64,000 nucleotides of DNA from Cellvibrionales bacterium (GCA_016713115.1 JADJPU010000001.1:2108001-2172000), one strand, 5' to 3'; shown: positions 24,402 to 33,381, counted from the stretch's first letter. Made by a program: numbers and translations. The notes: a model not told the origin generated them from the sequence alone.

Positions 24402-25535
24402 ATGTGGCACAAAACGATGTGGCGCAGCTTGGTTAATATTTATCACCTCGGCATTAAAGAGCTGTGGAGTTTACGCAGCGATGTGGTGATGTGTGTGTTG
24501 ATCGTATTGTCGTTCACCGTGTTCATCATCGTGCCCACCAAAAATGCAGTGATGGATATGCGCAATGCCTCGGTGGCGGTGGTGGATGAAGACAACACGC
24601 CGCTGTCGCGCGCGCTGTTTTACGCTTTGCAAAGGCCGTATTTCAAGCCGCCGGTATTGATAGCGGGCGATCAAGCTATTCAACGCATGGACGACAGCAC
24701 TTACACTTTTGTGGTGTGGATACCGCGTCGTTTTGAAGCCGACATCAACGCGCGCCGCCAACCGGCGATACAAGTGTTGGTGGATGCCACAGCCATGACG
24801 CAAGCGGGCAACGGTGCGGCGTATATCTCACAAATTTTTGGTGAAACGCTGAAGCAATATTTTCCGCAGGCGCAATTTCCACAGCCGGTAAGCATGGATA
24901 TGCGTGTGGCATTCAACCCCAATTTGCACGGCGGCTGGTTTTTTGGCATTACCAACATGATAAGCATCGTGTCGATGTTGGCGATTGTTTTAACGGGCGC
25001 GGCGCTGATTCGTGAACGCGAACGCGGCACCGTCGAGCATTTGTTGGTAATGCCGCTGCGCCCCGTAGAAATTGCGCTGGGTAAAGTGTGGGCAAACAGC
25101 ACCGTGATTTTGGTGGCAATGTTTCTCTGTATTCAGTTTGTGATCAAAATTATTCTCGGCATTCCCTTGCAGGGTTCATTGGCTTTATTTTTATTCGGCG
25201 CGGCGCTGTATTTGTTTTCTATTTCGGCGATAGGGATTTTTTTAGGCACCGTTGCGCGTTCCATGCCGCAACTGGGCTTGTTGTTTTTGCCTATTGTTAT
25301 GTCGATTGCTGTGCTATCTGGTGGTTTAACACCGCTGGATGCTATGCCAAAACCTATCCATTATTTTATGTTGTTGATTCCCTCATCACACTTTACAAAT
25401 TTCTCCATGGCAGTTTTGTTTCGCGGTGCAGATTTTTGGATGGTCTGGAAGCAAATTGCCTCCATGAGCGCCATCGGCGTGTGCTTTCTCACCGGCGCGC
25501 TGCTGCGTTTTCGCGGGGTGATTGGTAAGCAGTGA
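24402..25535 (+). CDS. ABC-2 type permease (YhhJ-like)
   Basis: 377 residues. A first membrane helix near residues 25-45 is followed by a periplasmic domain of about 130 residues (with VAVVDEDNTPLSRAL, closely matching the corresponding part of the fused ABC protein). Five helices follow, with the coupling region RERERGTVEHLLVMPLRP between the first two. It is the second half of the exporter's channel, pairing with the permease domain of the 913-residue protein. It begins six bases after that gene. A second in-frame ATG lies 15 bases in, and either could start. The operon ends here; a good promoter for the next gene follows. Confidence 0.92.
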   Translation: MWHKTMWRSLVNIYHLGIKELWSLRSDVVMCVLIVLSFTVFIIVPTKNAVMDMRNASVAVVDEDNTPLSRALFYALQRPYFKPPVLIAGDQAIQRMDDSTYTFVVWIPRRFEADINARRQPAIQVLVDATAMTQAGNGAAYISQIFGETLKQYFPQAQFPQPVSMDMRVAFNPNLHGGWFFGITNMISIVSMLAIVLTGAALIRERERGTVEHLLVMPLRPVEIALGKVWANSTVILVAMFLCIQFVIKIILGIPLQGSLALFLFGAALYLFSISAIGIFLGTVARSMPQLGLLFLPIVMSIAVLSGGLTPLDAMPKPIHYFMLLIPSSHFTNFSMAVLFRGADFWMVWKQIASMSAIGVCFLTGALLRFRGVIGKQ

Positions 25536-25543
25536 CAAAAGGC

Positions 25544-25572
25544 TTGAAAACGCTGTGTGTGGGGAGTATAAA
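25544..25572 (+). promoter_or_regulatory. Sigma-70 type promoter for the thrombospondin/FG-GAP gene
   Basis: TTGAAA (25544-25549) and TATAAA (25567-25572) are 17 bases apart, near the sigma-70 consensus in both boxes and spacing. The ATG at 25625 follows 53 bases later. This implies strong expression apart from the exporter operon upstream. Confidence 0.75.
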
Positions 25573-25624
25573 GACTCATTGATAATAAAAAGAATTAAGG
25601 CTCTAGCGAGCACGTGAGGCAGTA

Positions 25625-28600
25625 ATGAACGCTGGGTTAGGGAAGAAAAGTCTGAGCCTCGTTTTGAGCCTTTTGTTGTTGGGCTTGAGCAACGGCGTTT
25701 TCGCTGCAACATCTGTGGTTAAAACAACTTATATCGGAGCTTGTACAGGCGGAGGCGGACCACAAGATCTAAAACGGCTAACTTGCAGCGTCAGTGGCAA
25801 CTCCTTGAGTTGTACCTATAGGCGTTTTGGTTTTAATAATCTGAAAGGCTTTGAGTCTGCTTGTGGAAATGGCACAGGGCAGACAATCATCAATTCGGCA
25901 ACAGCAGCCAATACGTTATTAGATGTCCAGTTTCTGGACTCTGCAGTTCTTTTCCCTACGGACAGGGTTTGTGTAACTGATGCATTAAATACGCCATTGT
26001 GCTGGAATGTTAATTTGGCTGGATCCAACCCGTCCATGACAATGAACATGACAGTCAATGATGATATTGATTCGGACGGTTGGCAAAATGCAACAGATAA
26101 TTGTCTGGCAGTGCCGAATCCCAATCAGTTTAATACGGATTCCGATTCGCAAGGCAATGACTGTGATACCGATGATGACAATGACGGTGTGGCTGATGCC
26201 TCCGATGCATTTCAATTAAACGCTGCGGGATCAACGGATACCGACCAAGACGGTAAACCAGATAGCTGGAATGTAGCGTGCGATGTAAATTGTCAAAGTA
26301 ATTCTGGTCTGACACTGGATGATGATGATGACAACGATGCCGTGCTGGATGTGGATGACAATTGTCCATTAAAGGCCAATAGCAATCAGGCGGATTTGGA
26401 CAGCGATGGCGCGGGCAATGCTTGTGATGCCGATGATGACAATGACGGCCAGTTGGATACAGCAGACGCCGACGACGATAATGATGGAGTGCTGGATACC
26501 AGTGATACCTATCCATTAGACCCGCTCTACAGTGCCGATACCGACCGTGACACGTTACCGGACAACTGGGAAACCGCTAACGGGCGTGATCCTGCCAAGG
26601 CAGATTATGCCGTCCCTGTTTCCAGCGGCAGCCATACCTGTGCTATTGATGAGGAGGGTGTGAAGTGCTGGGGAGGTAGCAATGCTAATGGTCAACTGAA
26701 TGTTCCTGCAACGTTGTCACATCCCTATTCAGTAACAACAGGCAATAACTGGAGTTGTGCCTGTGACGATAACGGTTCGCAGTGTTGGGGTGATGGCTAT
26801 CCTGCAACGCCGTCGTGTAGTGCTTCAGTAAGTGCAAGCCACAGGTTGTCGTCTCAGGTGCAAGGGTCGTGCTTCGGTGGTGTTGGTAACGTACCACGTG
26901 GCTACGACGCTACTACACAGTGCAGTATCACGGCTAAAGGTGATGTGTTATGCGATACCTCGGGTAGCTATGAAATTGCTCCCAGAGTGGCGCCTTTTAT
27001 TGCGTATACCTGCTACTGGACTACCGGTTCGATTACTGGTGAAGACAAGGTGTTGTCACCGGGCAATAACGCACGTCAATTGGGTCAGTCCTCTGCCGAA
27101 CCTTGTGTGTTAAATGATAGAGGTGTTGAGTGTTTCTCGGTAGATTCTGTGGTTGGTAATGCCTCGATTGTTGCATGGCAGACTTCGTCTTTTGTGCTGT
27201 CAAACCTTAGGATTGACAGTGACGGTGATGGCGTTCCGCGCCCAATAGACGCAAATGATTTAGATGCCGCTGTTCCAGATGGTGCGGATACAGACGCAGA
27301 TGGTATTGATGACAACAGCGACAATTGCGTTTCTGTTTTCAATACCGATCAAGTAAATACCGACGGCGACAGCGAAGGAAACGCCTGCGATAGCGATGAT
27401 GACAACGACGGCGTTGCTGATGCGAGTGATGCGTTCCCGTTAGATGCAACAGAATCGGTTGATGCGGATGGTGATGGTATTGGCAACAACGCAGACAGCA
27501 CGCCCAATGGTGATACCGATAGCGATGGTGTTGATAACTTGGCTGATAACTGCGCGTCTATTTCTAACGCGGATCAACTCAATACCGACGGCGACAGCGA
27601 AGGAAACGCCTGCGATAGCGATGATGACAACGACGGCGTTGCAGATACTTCTGATGCATTTCCACTCGACGCGTCTGAATCTGTTGACACCGATGGCGAC
27701 GGCATTGGCAACAATGCTGATAACTGCGTGGCTGTAACTAATGCAGCACAAACTGATACGGATGCTGATGGTTTTGGTGATGCGTGTGACAACACGCCGA
27801 ATGGTGATACCGATAATGATGGCCTGGATAACGCAGCGGATAACTGTCCACTCGTTGCCAATGCCAACCAACTCGATTACGACGCAGATGGCGCAGGCGA
27901 TGCCTGCGATGATCCAGTGCCATTACCCGATGATATTGTCGGCACAATAAAAAACACCAAAGCCGGTTCAGCGGTGGCATTCGCCGGTGATTTTAATGGT
28001 GATGGTTACGGCGATTATGTGATCGGCTCACCGGGCTACAGCGTGCGAGCAGCGCCGCCCGTAAAGGCGATTATTGGTGCAGGCAAAGCCGAAGTGATTT
28101 CTGGCAAAGACGGCAGCGTGATCGCGTCGATTATCGGCAATGCTGCGAAAGACGCGATGGGCTTTGCCGTGGCGGGCAATGCGGATATTGATAAAGACGG
28201 TTTTGCCGATGTAGTCGTGGGCGCGCCCAATGCCACGGCACTGCGCGTTGGCAGCGTCACGGTGTTGTACGGCGGCACCGGCAATCGCAGGCACACCTTC
28301 TGGGGCGCGACGAAAAACACCGGCTTTGGTTCGGCGGTAGCCTTGGGTGATGTGAATGGTGATGAGTACGCCGATGTGTTGATCGGCGCACCGAAAGATA
28401 AAAGCCCGACATCACCACAAAAAGCGGCGGGCAGCGTGACGGTGTTTGATGGCAACACGCTGCAAAGCCGCAAGCGTTTTTACGGACGATCAACAAACGC
28501 ACATGCAGGCACAGCCGTAGCAGCGGGCGATGTGGATAACGACGGCGTGGCTGACATCATTGTCGGCGCACCAGATGAAAACGGCGTGGGCAGTGTGCGT

Positions 28601-29170
28601 GCGTACAACAGTGGCGGCACGGAATTGCTGCAAAAACTCGGCAGCAACAAAAAAACACAATTTGGCAAAGCCGTGGCGAGCGCGGACATCAATCACGATG
28701 GATATGCAGATATTGTTATCGGCGCACCGCTGGACGATGACGCAGACAGCAACACCAAAGATGTCGGCAGCATCAGCGTGATCAGCGGCAGTGATGGTGA
28801 ATTGTTATCTGCAAAAGCTTTTGGTGCGGTGAAAAAAGCTTGGCTGGGCAGCAGCGTAGCCTTGGGTGATGTAAACGGCGATGGCACGCTGGACATCATC
28901 GCCAGCGCGCCGCAAGACGACAATGTACCCACCGCAACCCACGGCACTGGCAGCGTCACCGTATGGAATGGCGCAACTTACACACCGATCAAAACCGTGT
29001 ACGGCGATGCTTTCGGTGATTTATTTGGTGCCGCCGTGAGCGCGGGTGACATCAACAGTGATGGTAAGGCCGATCTCATCATCGGCATCCCGAATAAAGA
29101 TGTGGAACTGGAATCTTCCGTGCAAAAAGATGCGGGTGGGGTGAAGGTGATTGACGCGTTGCAGTTGTGA
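25625..29170 (+). CDS. Large secreted protein with thrombospondin type-3 and FG-GAP repeats
   Basis: 1181 residues with a Sec signal peptide (hydrophobic core SLVLSLLLLGL, cleavage near VFA-AT). After a cysteine-containing domain of about 110 residues come calcium-binding thrombospondin type-3 repeats (DSDGDG and DDDNDG patterns). An RCC1-like stretch follows (GSHTCAIDEEGVKCWG, QCWGDG), then more type-3 repeats. Last come seven FG-GAP/integrin-alpha repeats with GDVNGDG-type calcium loops, which should fold as a seven-bladed propeller. No sortase, GPI or autotransporter signal is seen, so it is periplasmic, surface-held or released. Such proteins act in adhesion or matrix contact; that is inference. 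Two 62-base identical stretches show recent internal duplication. Confidence 0.88.
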   Translation: MNAGLGKKSLSLVLSLLLLGLSNGVFAATSVVKTTYIGACTGGGGPQDLKRLTCSVSGNSLSCTYRRFGFNNLKGFESACGNGTGQTIINSATAANTLLDVQFLDSAVLFPTDRVCVTDALNTPLCWNVNLAGSNPSMTMNMTVNDDIDSDGWQNATDNCLAVPNPNQFNTDSDSQGNDCDTDDDNDGVADASDAFQLNAAGSTDTDQDGKPDSWNVACDVNCQSNSGLTLDDDDDNDAVLDVDDNCPLKANSNQADLDSDGAGNACDADDDNDGQLDTADADDDNDGVLDTSDTYPLDPLYSADTDRDTLPDNWETANGRDPAKADYAVPVSSGSHTCAIDEEGVKCWGGSNANGQLNVPATLSHPYSVTTGNNWSCACDDNGSQCWGDGYPATPSCSASVSASHRLSSQVQGSCFGGVGNVPRGYDATTQCSITAKGDVLCDTSGSYEIAPRVAPFIAYTCYWTTGSITGEDKVLSPGNNARQLGQSSAEPCVLNDRGVECFSVDSVVGNASIVAWQTSSFVLSNLRIDSDGDGVPRPIDANDLDAAVPDGADTDADGIDDNSDNCVSVFNTDQVNTDGDSEGNACDSDDDNDGVADASDAFPLDATESVDADGDGIGNNADSTPNGDTDSDGVDNLADNCASISNADQLNTDGDSEGNACDSDDDNDGVADTSDAFPLDASESVDTDGDGIGNNADNCVAVTNAAQTDTDADGFGDACDNTPNGDTDNDGLDNAADNCPLVANANQLDYDADGAGDACDDPVPLPDDIVGTIKNTKAGSAVAFAGDFNGDGYGDYVIGSPGYSVRAAPPVKAIIGAGKAEVISGKDGSVIASIIGNAAKDAMGFAVAGNADIDKDGFADVVVGAPNATALRVGSVTVLYGGTGNRRHTFWGATKNTGFGSAVALGDVNGDEYADVLIGAPKDKSPTSPQKAAGSVTVFDGNTLQSRKRFYGRSTNAHAGTAVAAGDVDNDGVADIIVGAPDENGVGSVRAYNSGGTELLQKLGSNKKTQFGKAVASADINHDGYADIVIGAPLDDDADSNTKDVGSISVISGSDGELLSAKAFGAVKKAWLGSSVALGDVNGDGTLDIIASAPQDDNVPTATHGTGSVTVWNGATYTPIKTVYGDAFGDLFGAAVSAGDINSDGKADLIIGIPNKDVELESSVQKDAGGVKVIDALQL
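27356..27417 (+). repeat. 62-base direct repeat, copy 1 (within TSP3 region)
   Basis: Begins AATACCGACGGCGACAGCGA. It is identical over 62 bases to 27581-27642, 225 bases (75 codons) downstream, and in the same frame. It encodes NTDGDSEGNACDSDDDND and the residues around it, so one copy equals part of a repeat unit of the calcium-binding domain. Confidence 0.9.
27581..27642 (+). repeat. 62-base direct repeat, copy 2 (within TSP3 region)
   Basis: Exact copy of 27356-27417. Identity at synonymous sites points to recent duplication or gene conversion, or could be a place where short-read assembly mis-joins. Confidence 0.9.
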
Positions 29171-29199
29171 AAAAATGCAGCATGGTTGCAACCAGTTGG

Positions 29200-29490
29200 T
29201 CAAGCCGCACTCACACGCTGAATGTGGCTGAGGTCCACCGATTGTTTTGCTTGCCAGAGGTCGTAACTATCTTGCATAGAAAGCCACATTTGCGGATCGC
29301 CACCGAATGCTTTGGTGATACGCAAAGCCATTTCTGCTGAAATACCTTGCCTGCCATTCAGAATGGCAGAGAGTGTTTTGCGTGAAACGCCCAAGGCTTG
29401 AGCGGCTTGAGTTATGTTCAAGCCGGTTTCCGGCAGAATGACTTCTGCTAATAAGTTGCCTGGGTGTGGTGGGTTGTGCATGCGAGACAT
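29200..29490 (-). CDS. higA: HigA-type antitoxin, XRE family
   Basis: 96 residues from ATG at 29490 (MSRMHNPPHPG); an ATG nine bases later is possible. It has the HigA opening NPPHPGNLLAEVIL, the helix-turn-helix ITQAAQALGVSRKTLSAILNGRQGIS and the closing ITKAFGGDPQMWLSMQDSYDLW. It should bind and neutralise the HigB-like toxin encoded 8 bases upstream and repress the operon. The toxin-first order is typical of higBA. A palindrome in the promoter (29806-29822) is the likely operator. Confidence 0.92.
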   Translation of the reverse strand: MSRMHNPPHPGNLLAEVILPETGLNITQAAQALGVSRKTLSAILNGRQGISAEMALRITKAFGGDPQMWLSMQDSYDLWQAKQSVDLSHIQRVSAA

Positions 29491-29498
29491 AAGGCACC

Positions 29499-29777
29499 TC
29501 AATGATAGTCTTCGTAATCCAATAACCATGCGTCGCCATCAATAAATACAAATGTGATGCGCCAGTTGCCATTTACGCGAATAGACCAGCGGTTTTGCTG
29601 GTCGCCTTTCAGTGTGTGTAAGCGAAAGCCGGGTAGGTCTAACGCTTGAATGGAAGCGCTTGCGTCAATCGCAGCCAATATCAATCGCAGCTTTTTACTG
29701 TGGGATCGCTGCACACCTGTTTCGTCACCTACATCAAACAAGCGCTTTAATCCTTTGTGCCGAATACTGCGGATCAT
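29499..29777 (-). CDS. higB: HigB-type toxin, RelE/ParE superfamily
   Basis: 92 residues. MIRSIRHKGLKRLF is the family start, followed by the helical LRLILAAIDAS segment, LPGFRLHTLKGDQQNRWSIRVNGNWRITF (the beta core with basic residues that cut mRNA on the ribosome) and the end LLDYEDYH. It is a full-length HigB/RelE-like mRNA interferase. GAGG lies nine bases before the ATG and a recognisable promoter precedes it. The antitoxin gene follows at once. Confidence 0.92.
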   Translation of the reverse strand: MIRSIRHKGLKRLFDVGDETGVQRSHSKKLRLILAAIDASASIQALDLPGFRLHTLKGDQQNRWSIRVNGNWRITFVFIDGDAWLLDYEDYH

Positions 29778-29802
29778 TCCTTAATCCTCGTAACATGAAT
29801 GT

Positions 29803-29831
29803 ATCGTAACCCTTTTGGTTACATTCTACAA
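29803..29831 (-). promoter_or_regulatory. higBA promoter with internal palindromic operator
   Basis: On the minus strand TTGTAG (29831-29826), a 17-base spacer and TACGAT (29808-29803) make a plausible sigma-70 promoter ending about 26 bases before higB. The spacer contains the inverted repeat GTAACC-CTTTT-GGTTAC (29806-29822), so a bound HigA dimer would block RNA polymerase. Role inferred from placement. Confidence 0.6.
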
Positions 29832-29856
29832 TGTTTGGGTCTGAGTTCGTATCCAT

Positions 29857-29886
29857 AAAAAATCCCGCACGCGGCGGGATTTTTTT
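29857..29886. terminator. Bidirectional intrinsic terminator
   Basis: ATCCCGC (29862-29868) and GCGGGAT (29874-29880) form a 7-bp hairpin with a 5-base loop, flanked by A-run and T-run, so it works on both strands. It ends the minus-strand nitronate-monooxygenase-like gene, 30 bases after its stop, and keeps its transcription from entering higBA. Confidence 0.88.
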
Positions 29887-29917
29887 GTTGCTCCGTGGGC
29901 TGCCAAAGCAGCGCGGA

Positions 29918-31042
29918 TTATTCGGCAGTCAGCGCGTTTACGCCGTCTAGCGCGTCGACATATTCGGTCAACAAACGCATAACCACTTGGCCGCTTTTCT
30001 CGACATGGTTGATCTGCCCAACCACCTGACCAACGGGGTTGAACGCCACTTTCTGGCAGTCGCCCACGGCCGCGTATTTGTGCGTGCGGCGAATGGCATC
30101 GCCAGTGACCAAACCTTGTAGCGGCATGCCCAGTGGTTTGGGGTTGCCTTCCGCTTCCCAAGCCATGGTCCACTCGTTCTTCAGCATACGGCAAGGTTTG
30201 CCGGTCCAGCTGCGTGAGCGCACGGTGTCTTCGGAAGTGGCTTTGAGCAGAGTTTCTTTTTGTGCCGGTTCAGCGTCCGCTTCTTCCACGGTCAGCCACA
30301 AAGAGCCGGACCACACGCCTTGCGCACCCATCGCCATCGCGGCCAATACCTGACGGCCATTGCCGATACCGCCAGCAGCCAGCACGGGGGTGTCACCCAC
30401 GGCGTCGATGATTTGTGGCCACAGCACGATAGAACCCACATCGCCCGTGTGACCGCCACCTTCGCCGCCTTGCGCGATGATGAAGTCGAGGCCGGCTTTC
30501 TTGTGTTGCACGGCTTGCTTCACTTTGCCGCACAGCGCGCCGATCAGACGACCGCTGTCTTGCACTTTTTTGATGATCTCAGCCGGCGGGGTGCCGAGCG
30601 CGTTGGCAATGAGTTTGCACTTCGGGCGTTCCAGTGCGACTTCAACCAACTGGGTGGCGATGGCTTCGTTCCAGCCCAGCAAGCCCATTTTGTCGTCTTT
30701 GTCGGGCCAAGCGGGTACGCCGTGGTCGGCCAGCAGTTTTTCTGCGAAGTCGCGGTGCTCTTGCGGCACCATGCCTTGCAGCATGTCTTCCAGCTTGGCG
30801 GGGTCCATTTCGCCCATGCCTTCGTATTTTTGCGGGATTACGATGTCCACACCGTAAACATGATCGCCGATGTGCTGGTCGATCCAATCCAGCTCCTGCT
30901 TGAGCTGCTCAGGCGAGAAGCCGACAGCGCCCAGTACGCCCAAGCCGCCGGCTTTGGACACCGCAACCACAACGTCGCGGCAGTGCGTAAACGCGAAGAT
31001 AGGCACTTGGATGCCCAGTTTTTTGGCAATAACGGTTTGCAT
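29918..31042 (-). CDS. NAD(P)H-dependent flavin oxidoreductase / nitronate monooxygenase family
   Basis: 374 residues with a TIM-barrel FMN fold. The opening KLGIQVPIFAFTHCRDVVVAVSKAGG is the phosphate-loop start in this family. GGEGGGHTGDVGS carries the catalytic-site glycine loop and histidine, and GGIGNGRQVLAAMAMGAQGVWSGSLWL is the FMN phosphate site. Members include nitronate monooxygenases, 2-nitropropane dioxygenases and FMN enoyl reductases; I cannot separate these. The C-terminal 70 residues form a helical cap. It is monocistronic, with a 90-base gap before it and a terminator after it. Confidence 0.87.
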   Translation of the reverse strand: MQTVIAKKLGIQVPIFAFTHCRDVVVAVSKAGGLGVLGAVGFSPEQLKQELDWIDQHIGDHVYGVDIVIPQKYEGMGEMDPAKLEDMLQGMVPQEHRDFAEKLLADHGVPAWPDKDDKMGLLGWNEAIATQLVEVALERPKCKLIANALGTPPAEIIKKVQDSGRLIGALCGKVKQAVQHKKAGLDFIIAQGGEGGGHTGDVGSIVLWPQIIDAVGDTPVLAAGGIGNGRQVLAAMAMGAQGVWSGSLWLTVEEADAEPAQKETLLKATSEDTVRSRSWTGKPCRMLKNEWTMAWEAEGNPKPLGMPLQGLVTGDAIRRTHKYAAVGDCQKVAFNPVGQVVGQINHVEKSGQVVMRLLTEYVDALDGVNALTAE

Positions 31043-31132
31043 GGTGATGCTCCTAGGGTTGGTTAAAAGAAAAAGTGAAAAATTGGGAGGCGGAATTATG
31101 CGGCAGAGTGCGGTGAGGGGCTAGTCTGAAAA

Positions 31133-31771
31133 CTACGGAGCCAGCCTAAAAACGCGCCAAGCATTGCCTTGTTTTTCGTAGACGAAACGGTCGTGCAGAC
31201 GGCTGGGTCGCCCCTGCCAAAACTCGATGCGCGCCGGTATCACACGCCAGCCGCCCCAATGCTCAGGGCAGGGGATGCGGCCATCGCCAAAACGGTTTTC
31301 CATGTCAGCAAAAGCTGCTTCCAGTTGCTCGCGGTTTTGCAACACGCTGCTCTGTTCAGAAGCCCAAGCGGCGAGCTGGCTGCCGCGCGGTCGGCTAGAG
31401 AAATAGGCTTCATCTTCTGCGCGCGTGGTGCGCTGCGCCGTGCCTTGAATAATCACTTGTCTGCTCTGCACCAGCCAAGGAAACAGCAGCGAGACTTTGG
31501 CGTTCGTCTGCAAATCTTGTGCTTTGTGGCTGCGCAGATTGGTGAAAAAAGTAAAACCCGCCGCGCCGTGATCTTTCAGCAATACCGTGCGCTGCGCGGG
31601 CTGGCCTTGTGCATTCACCGTGGCGAGCGTCATGGCGGTGGGGTCGGGCAAGTTGGGTTCAAGCACTGCCTCATCCAGCCAGCGCGAAAATTGCGCAAAA
31701 GGATCAGCAGCGAGATCGCGTCTGTGCAATTCACCGTATTGGTATTCGCGGCGGATGTCGGAGGTTTTCAT
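31133..31771 (-). CDS. pdxH: Pyridoxamine 5'-phosphate oxidase
   Basis: 212 residues, the usual PdxH length. REYQYGELHRRDLAADPF is the characteristic start, QRTVLLKDHGAAGFTFFTN the FMN-binding strand pair, SHKAQDL and FPW follow, and FWQGRPSRLHDR near the end holds the substrate-binding arginine and histidine. RVFRLAP closes it as in the family (R-x-x-RL-x-P). It oxidises pyridoxine or pyridoxamine phosphate to pyridoxal phosphate with FMN and oxygen. The gene follows a 2-oxoglutarate oxygenase gene with a two-base gap, so the two are co-transcribed. Confidence 0.96.
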   Translation of the reverse strand: MKTSDIRREYQYGELHRRDLAADPFAQFSRWLDEAVLEPNLPDPTAMTLATVNAQGQPAQRTVLLKDHGAAGFTFFTNLRSHKAQDLQTNAKVSLLFPWLVQSRQVIIQGTAQRTTRAEDEAYFSSRPRGSQLAAWASEQSSVLQNREQLEAAFADMENRFGDGRIPCPEHWGGWRVIPARIEFWQGRPSRLHDRFVYEKQGNAWRVFRLAP

Positions 31772-31773
31772 GT

Positions 31774-32517
31774 TTATCTTCCTTCAGGCCTATCACGCCA
31801 CAGCGTTTTGAATTGCCCTTCGCCGGTAGCGCCGTCGTCGCGGCCATTGGTGTAGTAGTAAAAAGCCAAGGAATTGCGCGTGCGATCGGGCGGGCAGGTG
31901 AGTGGTTCAGGGTGACCGTGGAAAGAGGTATCGGTGGTGTTGAAAATCACGCAGCGATTCAAAATCGGCGACACAGTTTTTTCGCAGCGCGTCATCTCTG
32001 CATTCCACAATTCCAGATTGCCGCCCCATGCGTCTTGCCAATCTTCATTCAAGTACAACAGCACATTTAAGCGGCGATCTAATTTGCGGCGTTCATCGCG
32101 ATTGAAGTCTGCGTGTATATCGAGTTTGCCGCCGGGAAGAATTTGATGGAACGCACCGCCAAAAAAATGCGGGTCGGGAATGATGCCTTTAATACCGGTC
32201 AACTTTTCTAAGAAATCGATAAAAACATGATCGTTAAACAGCAGCACCATATGGCGCGCAAAACCGGAAACGCCGGCGAAATAACTTTCTTGTAGGCGTG
32301 CTTGTTTTAACACTTGGTGTGAGTTGTCGCGGCGTTGAAATCCCACAAAGTCACGCGCGGGAAATTCACGCGCTAAACGCAGAGCGATAGCATCGGGTAA
32401 TAAATTGTCGATCACAGCATGCGGGAAGGGGGAAGCCGTGCGATAACTTTCAGCCAATGCTTCAGCGCGCGTATGTAAGCTGGTTGGATCAAAGTAGAAA
32501 AAAGGGTCGTCACTCAT
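31774..32517 (-). CDS. 2-oxoglutarate/Fe(II)-dependent oxygenase, prolyl-4-hydroxylase-like
   Basis: 247 residues. The iron site is HADFN (H-x-D) in a strand that precedes LNVLLYLNEDW, and the distal histidine is in FHGHPEP, with an arginine (RNSLAFYYY) to hold 2-oxoglutarate. GGNLELW between them is the family's core strand. This is the 2OG-FeII oxygenase superfamily, nearest the prolyl-hydroxylase branch; the protein or small-molecule substrate is unknown. It is the upstream partner of pdxH and diverges from ompW across a 144-base gap. Confidence 0.88.
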   Translation of the reverse strand: MSDDPFFYFDPTSLHTRAEALAESYRTASPFPHAVIDNLLPDAIALRLAREFPARDFVGFQRRDNSHQVLKQARLQESYFAGVSGFARHMVLLFNDHVFIDFLEKLTGIKGIIPDPHFFGGAFHQILPGGKLDIHADFNRDERRKLDRRLNVLLYLNEDWQDAWGGNLELWNAEMTRCEKTVSPILNRCVIFNTTDTSFHGHPEPLTCPPDRTRNSLAFYYYTNGRDDGATGEGQFKTLWRDRPEGR

Positions 32518-32661
32518 AAGCTGTTCTGTAATTAGTCTATTTAAAATACATTTTTTGAACTGATGGATTATTAATTTCTGTCAATATTTTGTGAAAAAGC
32601 CTGTGCTCCAATGATCTCGCGGTTCGGTGAATCGCATATTCCGTTTGATCAGAGGTGTTAG

Positions 32662-33357
32662 ATGAGCGCATTGAAAAAAGCAGTGGTAGGTGTGGTTTTG
32701 GCAAGTTGTACAGTGGGGGTACAGGCGCATAAGGCAGGTGACATTATTGTGCGTGTTGGGGCCACCAATGTAACACTGGACGACAGCATCTCAACACCAG
32801 AGCTCAACGGTAATGCCTTGTACGGTGCCAATGTCAGTGTAGACAGCGATACGCGTTTGGGCGTGACCGGTACTTATATGATCACGGATAACTTTGGTGT
32901 GGGCCTGCTCGCTGCAGCTCCATTTCAACATCGCTTAAACGGTAATAGCACGGTAGGTGCGGCATTCGGCACGACCGATCTCGGCAAAACGCGTTTACTG
33001 CCACCGACTTTGACCGCGCAGTACTATTTCAATAATTCCACGGCTTTTACGCCGTATTTGGGCGCCGGCGTGAATTACTCGTGGTTTTACGGTGAGGATG
33101 CCAGCCGTGAATTGAACACCACTTTGGGCGGTGATGTAGATCTCGATATCGACAACTCTTGGGGCTACGCCTTGGAAGCGGGCTTGGATGTGGATATCGG
33201 CAATAACTGGTTGGTTAACGCTGGTGTGTGGTATTTCCCTGTTGATACCGAAGCGACTTACACCGTGAAAAACGGCCCGTTAGCGAGCTCGAAAGTGAAA
33301 GCGAATGTTGAAGCCGATGTGTGGGTTTACATGGCGAGCATTGGCTACCGTTTTTAA
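32662..33357 (+). CDS. ompW: OmpW family outer membrane protein
   Basis: 231 residues with a signal peptide (cleavage near VQA-HKA). The mature N-terminus AGDIIVRVGATNV is the OmpW signature, followed by the eight-stranded barrel with ITDNFGVGLLAAAPFQH, LPPTLTAQYYF, and FTPYLGAGVNYSWFYGE. The final residues SIGYRF end in phenylalanine, as required for barrel insertion. OmpW proteins form narrow hydrophobic channels in the outer membrane and are often stress-regulated. GAGGT precedes the ATG. It is likely monocistronic. Confidence 0.94.
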   Translation: MSALKKAVVGVVLASCTVGVQAHKAGDIIVRVGATNVTLDDSISTPELNGNALYGANVSVDSDTRLGVTGTYMITDNFGVGLLAAAPFQHRLNGNSTVGAAFGTTDLGKTRLLPPTLTAQYYFNNSTAFTPYLGAGVNYSWFYGEDASRELNTTLGGDVDLDIDNSWGYALEAGLDVDIGNNWLVNAGVWYFPVDTEATYTVKNGPLASSKVKANVEADVWVYMASIGYRF

Positions 33358-33381
33358 TGCTGCAATCTTTGATGGTCTAAT

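Noticed and set aside
26060..27920. Regular short repeats that could suggest a CRISPR array or minisatellite
   Set aside because: They are in-frame codons for the D-x-D-x-D-G calcium-binding repeats of one long gene, with no repeat-spacer pattern.
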